Positions 60,222-64,000 of a DNA stretch of 64,000 nucleotides are shown here, in pieces. The stretch's first letter is position 1; each line of letters starts with the position of its first letter. The notes beneath the pieces were generated by a model. That model made no database searches. It worked only from the letters and a program-made list of their open reading frames with translations, and was not told the origin of the DNA. Made by a program: the position numbers and the translations under genes. The stretch comes from an uncultured Ruminococcus sp. (GTDB taxonomy: Bacteria; Bacillota; Clostridia; Oscillospirales; Ruminococcaceae), in the NCBI GenBank assembly GCA_910576995.1, contig CAJTLC010000012.1, positions 1 to 64,000 on the forward strand, read 5' to 3'.

Positions 60222-62849
60222 ATGATTGGCATTACCGAAAAGGAAGCCGCCGAAAAACTGAAATCCGACGGCGCAAACGTTCTGGAAGACAAGAAAAAAA
60301 TGAATCCTGCAAAAATTTTTATAGGGCAGTTCCGTGACGTCATGGTCATGATTCTTTTAGCTGCCACGGTAATATCCGTTCTCCTCGGCGAAGTAAGCGA
60401 CGCCGTTTCGATAATTCTCATAGTCCTTCTTAACGCTGTTCTGGGCTTTATTCAGGAATACCGCACGGAACACACTCTCGAAGCCCTGCGTTCAATGGCT
60501 GCGCCGACGGCAAAATGCTACCGCGACGGCAAATTAAAAGAGATCGAAGCCGCCGGTCTTGTTGTTGACGATATAGTCGAAATAGAAGCGGGCGATCGAG
60601 TTCCTGCGGACTGCGTTCTTCTTAACGCTTACGGATTTTTCGCCGACGAATCCATACTTACCGGCGAATCCGAAGCCGCCGCAAAAAAGGTCGGACTTAC
60701 AAACGATTCCGACAACAGCATAAACAAGCCCAATATTATTTACTGCGGAACTTCAGCTACAAAAGGAAGCTGCCGCGCCAAAGTCATCGCAACGGGAAAG
60801 CGTACTCAAATGGGACGTATCTCCGAACTGCTTGCCGATATCGACAAGGAAATGACTCCCCTCCAGAAGCGTTTGGCGGAACTGGGCAAAATAGTCGCGA
60901 TAATCTGCCTTATCGTATGCGTTGCAGTCTTTGTGGCAGGCGTTTTAAGAGGCGAAGAAGTTTTCTCCATGCTCATGACGGGAATTACCATTGCCATAGC
61001 GGCAATTCCGGAAGGACTTCCCGCTACAGTTACGATAGCTCTTGCATTGGCAGTAAATCGAATGCTGAAACAAAAAGCGCTGGTCAATAAGCTGCACAGC
61101 GTGGAAACTCTCGGCTGCACGTCAGTCATCTGCTCCGACAAAACAGGCACGATAACCGAAAATAAAATGACGGTTACGGAACTTTCAACTACGGACAACA
61201 GCTTTTATTTCAGCGGAATGGGCTATAAAATAAGCGGCGGAATCACGATGGGAAGCGAAAATATTGCCGTGAATCCCAAAAATGAAACTGCGCTTACCGA
61301 AACGCTGAAATGCGGAGTTATATGCTCGACTGCAACCATTACCAGCGACGGCTTGACAAGCAGCAGAAGGCGCGGCTCGCTTTCGGGAAAGGGCGAATGG
61401 AACGTTACTGGCGACCCGACGGAAGTCGCACTGCTTATCGCCGCGGCAAAGGCTGGAATCACTTCCGAAAAGCTGAATATCAATAAACTGCGCGAATATC
61501 CATTCGACAGTGAAACGCGCTTCATGGCAGTTTTCTGTTCTGAACGCTCCGAAAAGCGTATGTATTTCAAGGGCGCTGGAGAGGTTATCCTCCCCCGCTG
61601 TTCGCAATATATTGATGAAAAGGGTAGTCTTCGTCCCATAACTCCGACTATACGCAAGCAAATTTCCGAACGCGTTATCGAAATGTCCGACAAGGCTCTG
61701 CGAGTTCTTGCGCTTGCATACTGCGTTACCGAAAATTTCGACCCCGATCGCGGCGGTCTGATTTTTCTCGGAATAGCAGGTATGCTCGATCCTCCGCGCG
61801 ATGAAGCTCGCACCGCCATAAGGAAATGTTCCGCCGCTTCCGTAAAAACCGTAATGATCACGGGAGATCACAAAAATACGGCGGTCGCAATTGCCAAAAA
61901 AGCGAGCTTGCTGAAAAACGGAAAAGCAATGACGGGCGCGGAACTGGATAAACTTACAGATCAGCAGCTTGACCGCTGTATCAATAATTACACGGTTTTC
62001 GCGCGCGTCGAGCCTGTTCATAAGCTGCGTATCGTCAGGAGTTTCAAACGCCGCGGCGAAATAGTTACCATGACTGGCGACGGCGTAAACGACGCTCCTG
62101 CTATCAAAGAAGCCGACGTCGGCGTGGCTATGGGCATCAGCGGCACGGACGTTACCAAGCAAGCAGCCGACGTCGTTCTGCTGGACGACAACCTCGCAAC
62201 TCTCGTTGGCGCTGTCGAACAGGGACGCTGCGTTTACGCCAATATACGGAAATTCGTGCGCTATCTTCTTTCCTGCAACATCGGAGAAGTTCTCACCATG
62301 TTTCTGGGAATCCTCATGGGAATGCCGATAGTGCTGCTTCCTGTGCAGATTTTGCTGGTTAATCTCGTTACGGACGGACTTCCTGCGATCGCTCTCGGAC
62401 TTGAACCTCCCGAGGACGATATCATGTCGCGGCCTCCGCGCAAATCAACGGAAGGATTTTTCGCAGGCGGATTAATGAGCAAGATCGTAATTCGTGGAAT
62501 TTTCATCGGACTTTCAACTCTCGCTTCATTCACGGTCATAACTCACATGGGCGGAAGCGTTGCCGCCGCACGGACAGCCGCCTTGATAACTCTCGTAGTT
62601 TCGCAGCTTATCCATGTTTTCGAATGCAAATCCGAAAGTCGTTCAATTTTCAGAATAAAGCTTTTCAGCAATGTCAAGCTTATCCTTGCTACAGCGGTTT
62701 CGGCAGCAGCCCTTGCTGCGGCTATAAGGATTCCGCAGCTTCGCGAAGTATTTAAAACTGTTCCGCTTACTTCCCAGCAGTTTCTCGCCGCATTCGGTCT
62801 AAGCGCAGCCGTTCCGCTTATAAGCGGTATCTTCGGGAATAAGAAATGA
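60222..62849 (+). CDS. Calcium-type P-ATPase (P-type IIA/IIB)
   Basis: A cation-exporting P-type ATPase of the Ca2+/PMCA-like group, 875 residues. The motifs are TGES (LTGESEAAAKK), the phosphorylation site CSDKTGTITENKM, KGAGE in the nucleotide domain, and TGDGVNDAPAIKEADVGVAMG. Ten helices are expected; the M4 PEGLP in IAAIPEGLPATVTIALA and M6 NLVTDGLPAIALG are typical of Ca2+ or Mn2+ pumps. ATG 60222 follows AAGGAGTGATAAT, part of which is shared with the C1-flanking site. A repeat C copy lies on each side of the gene. Confidence 0.93.
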   Translation: MIGITEKEAAEKLKSDGANVLEDKKKMNPAKIFIGQFRDVMVMILLAATVISVLLGEVSDAVSIILIVLLNAVLGFIQEYRTEHTLEALRSMAAPTAKCYRDGKLKEIEAAGLVVDDIVEIEAGDRVPADCVLLNAYGFFADESILTGESEAAAKKVGLTNDSDNSINKPNIIYCGTSATKGSCRAKVIATGKRTQMGRISELLADIDKEMTPLQKRLAELGKIVAIICLIVCVAVFVAGVLRGEEVFSMLMTGITIAIAAIPEGLPATVTIALALAVNRMLKQKALVNKLHSVETLGCTSVICSDKTGTITENKMTVTELSTTDNSFYFSGMGYKISGGITMGSENIAVNPKNETALTETLKCGVICSTATITSDGLTSSRRRGSLSGKGEWNVTGDPTEVALLIAAAKAGITSEKLNINKLREYPFDSETRFMAVFCSERSEKRMYFKGAGEVILPRCSQYIDEKGSLRPITPTIRKQISERVIEMSDKALRVLALAYCVTENFDPDRGGLIFLGIAGMLDPPRDEARTAIRKCSAASVKTVMITGDHKNTAVAIAKKASLLKNGKAMTGAELDKLTDQQLDRCINNYTVFARVEPVHKLRIVRSFKRRGEIVTMTGDGVNDAPAIKEADVGVAMGISGTDVTKQAADVVLLDDNLATLVGAVEQGRCVYANIRKFVRYLLSCNIGEVLTMFLGILMGMPIVLLPVQILLVNLVTDGLPAIALGLEPPEDDIMSRPPRKSTEGFFAGGLMSKIVIRGIFIGLSTLASFTVITHMGGSVAAARTAALITLVVSQLIHVFECKSESRSIFRIKLFSNVKLILATAVSAAALAAAIRIPQLREVFKTVPLTSQQFLAAFGLSAAVPLISGIFGNKK

Positions 62850-62850
62850 A

Positions 62851-62966
62851 TTTTTACTTGTGCGGGATTATGCAGGGGGACTCTGTCCCCCTGCATAATG
62901 GCACAGTCCCTTATGAATCCCAATATTAAACTCATACCATACCCATAAATGGGTATGGTATGAGTT
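62851..62966. repeat. Family C repeat, copy C4, between convergent genes
   Basis: Left end TTTTTACTTGTGCGGGATTA starts 2 bp after the ATPase stop. It contains two perfect hairpins: a 14-bp stem (62868-62898, TTATGCAGGGGGAC arm) and a 19-bp stem (62928-62946 with 62949-62967), separated by GTCCCTTATGAATCCCAATA. No right end was found; the remaining 90 bp before gpr are A/T-rich. Confidence 0.8.
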
Positions 62967-63055
62967 TGAGAGGGATGATAGGGATCGATTCTTAGACAGG
63001 GAATACAGGAAGATAGTCTTCTTGATAATAAAGCATAATAAAATTCAATTTTATT

Positions 63056-63904
63056 TCAAAACAATCCCCTTACGTCGTCGAATGTCAGCGTAGGCTGCAA
63101 AGCAAGATTGATTCCGAACGCTATCAGTTGGGCGGCGCGCTCGGTAAGGCGGTCGATGTCGCGCGGCGTTACCATCATATTGGGCGTATCGTCATCCACG
63201 TCGATATCGGCAAGACTGCGCACTATAGTATGCATATCGACTACGGTCGGAACTCCTACGGCTATGACGGGGATGCCCAAAGTTGCCGCAGAAAGTTCCT
63301 TACGCGCGTTTGCAACTCCGCTGCCGGGAGAAATTCCACTGTCGCTTATCTGTATCGTCGTACCAAGACGGCTGATATCGGAACAGGCAAGCGCGTCCAC
63401 GGCAATTACTGCGGCAGGCTTTATCTCGCGGCATAATGCGCCTATCAGCTCGGCGGTCTCGATCCCCGTCTGCCCGAGAACTCCCCCGGCAAGACTGCTG
63501 ACAGGACGAAGAGAGGTCAGAAACGCCTCATCATCATCTTCGATCTCGCTTCTTAAATGACGAGTCGCAAGAATTTTTTCCGCAGCCTGCGGACCTATCG
63601 CGTCTGGTGTTATATCGCGGTTTCCCAGTCCTGCAACAAAAATTTCACCATCAGGGATAAGCCTCCGTATCTCATCTGACAATTCCAAAGCCATATCTTC
63701 GTAAATATCGGAAAATCGGCTTAAACTGCCGCCCTCCAGCGTGATATACTTCCCCTTTCCCTTTCCCATCGATCTTTTGTGATCGTCGCTGTCAATTATG
63801 ATCTCCGTTATTTCAAAAGCCTTTCCGCGTTTGCTCATATGAACTCCCAAAGGCAGTTTTTCAGCGGTTATATGCTCTACCGCAAGGTCTGATCTGAATT
63901 GCAT
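63056..63904 (-). CDS. gpr: Spore germination protease GPR
   Basis: The protease that degrades small acid-soluble spore proteins during germination. It opens QFRSDLAVEH, close to the mature-form RTDLAVE start, after almost no propeptide. Later family regions are VAGLGNRDITPDAIGPQ, GVLGQTGIETAEL, VDALACSDISRLGTTIQISDS, GSGVANARKELS and GVPTVVDMHTI. 282 residues is short compared with Bacillus GPR (about 370). ATG 63904 is preceded by AAAGGAGGAGAAT. No clear sigma-G promoter could be assigned in the 96 bp upstream. With spoVS it points to a spore-forming ancestry. Confidence 0.93.
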   Translation of the reverse strand: MQFRSDLAVEHITAEKLPLGVHMSKRGKAFEITEIIIDSDDHKRSMGKGKGKYITLEGGSLSRFSDIYEDMALELSDEIRRLIPDGEIFVAGLGNRDITPDAIGPQAAEKILATRHLRSEIEDDDEAFLTSLRPVSSLAGGVLGQTGIETAELIGALCREIKPAAVIAVDALACSDISRLGTTIQISDSGISPGSGVANARKELSAATLGIPVIAVGVPTVVDMHTIVRSLADIDVDDDTPNMMVTPRDIDRLTERAAQLIAFGINLALQPTLTFDDVRGLF

Positions 63905-64000
63905 ATTCTCCTCCTTTGTATATATTGCTGTATTTCAGCACTAAAAATTTGTTGCATTTTTTTAATTTGCCTATTGCATTTTATGAAAAAAAATGGTATA
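63905..64000. other. A/T-rich upstream region of gpr
   Basis: TGCATTTTTTTAA and TTGCATTTTATG repeats appear but no full promoter of either strand is convincing. The window ends here. Confidence 0.3.

Noticed and set aside
61185..62162. 325-codon frame opposite the P-type ATPase
   Set aside because: Antisense shadow; the plus strand has all P-ATPase motifs, and the minus frame lacks a promoter and ribosome-binding site.
1..64000. tRNA, rRNA or replication-origin features
   Set aside because: No CCA-ended cloverleaf, rRNA-like segment or DnaA-box cluster was seen by eye; a computed search could still find a missed tRNA.

Overview
The window is a chromosomal segment of a low-to-mid GC Gram-positive anaerobe, most likely a cellulolytic Ruminococcus or a close relative in the Oscillospiraceae. 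The support is a secreted GH5 endoglucanase ending in a ruminococcal-type dockerin, a GH94 cellobiose phosphorylase, a cohesin-like lipoprotein, ECF transporters, Firmicutes-style ruv and ecf-truA clusters, and the sporulation-associated genes spoVS and gpr. Promoters are very close to TTGACA-17-TATAAT. I saw no rRNA, tRNA, CRISPR array, phage region or transposase gene.

Region 1 (1-15.9 kb) is a Gram-positive type IV pilus locus. It holds two prepilins with an S41 protease between them, the pilB-pilT ATPase pair, a divergent prepilin peptidase, and a run of pilC, a pilM-pilN fusion, a pilO-like gene, a 1091-residue PilX-like protein and two minor prepilins. No secretin is present, as expected for a monoderm. 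A stand-alone small RNA candidate lies between pilC and asnB.

Region 2 (16-22.7 kb) carries asnB, a YmdB-type phosphodiesterase, spoVS, a uridine-kinase-like gene, an ECF S component, a small XRE regulator and a gene remnant. Region 3 (22.8-28.1 kb) holds cellobiose phosphorylase, an aldose-1-epimerase-like gene and citrate synthase. Cellodextrins released by the endoglucanase could be taken up and phosphorolysed here.

Region 4 (28.1-33.1 kb) is accessory: a membrane XRE regulator, a lipoprotein and three small membrane-protein genes, one with an in-frame TGA, all interleaved with short mobile repeats. Region 5 (33.1-49.7 kb) is one long minus-strand run: ruvC-ruvA-sseB-ruvB, a degenerate phosphohexomutase, a methyltransferase, ecfA1-ecfA2-ecfT, yfhO, truA, two envelope genes, clpE and the cohesin-like lipoprotein. 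Region 6 (49.9-64 kb), mostly plus strand, has pheA-metH, a solute-binding lipoprotein, the dockerin endoglucanase, feoB, a calcium-type P-ATPase and the convergent gpr.

The most unusual content is non-coding. Three families of short transposase-less palindromic repeats, called A, B and C here, are scattered from 18 to 63 kb. Every A copy has a TNA target duplication, the paired-end B copies have TA, and one A sits inside a B. C copies carry a hairpin whose sequence changes while its pairing is kept. Most copies sit right behind stop codons, and two C copies run into the ribosome-binding site of the next gene.
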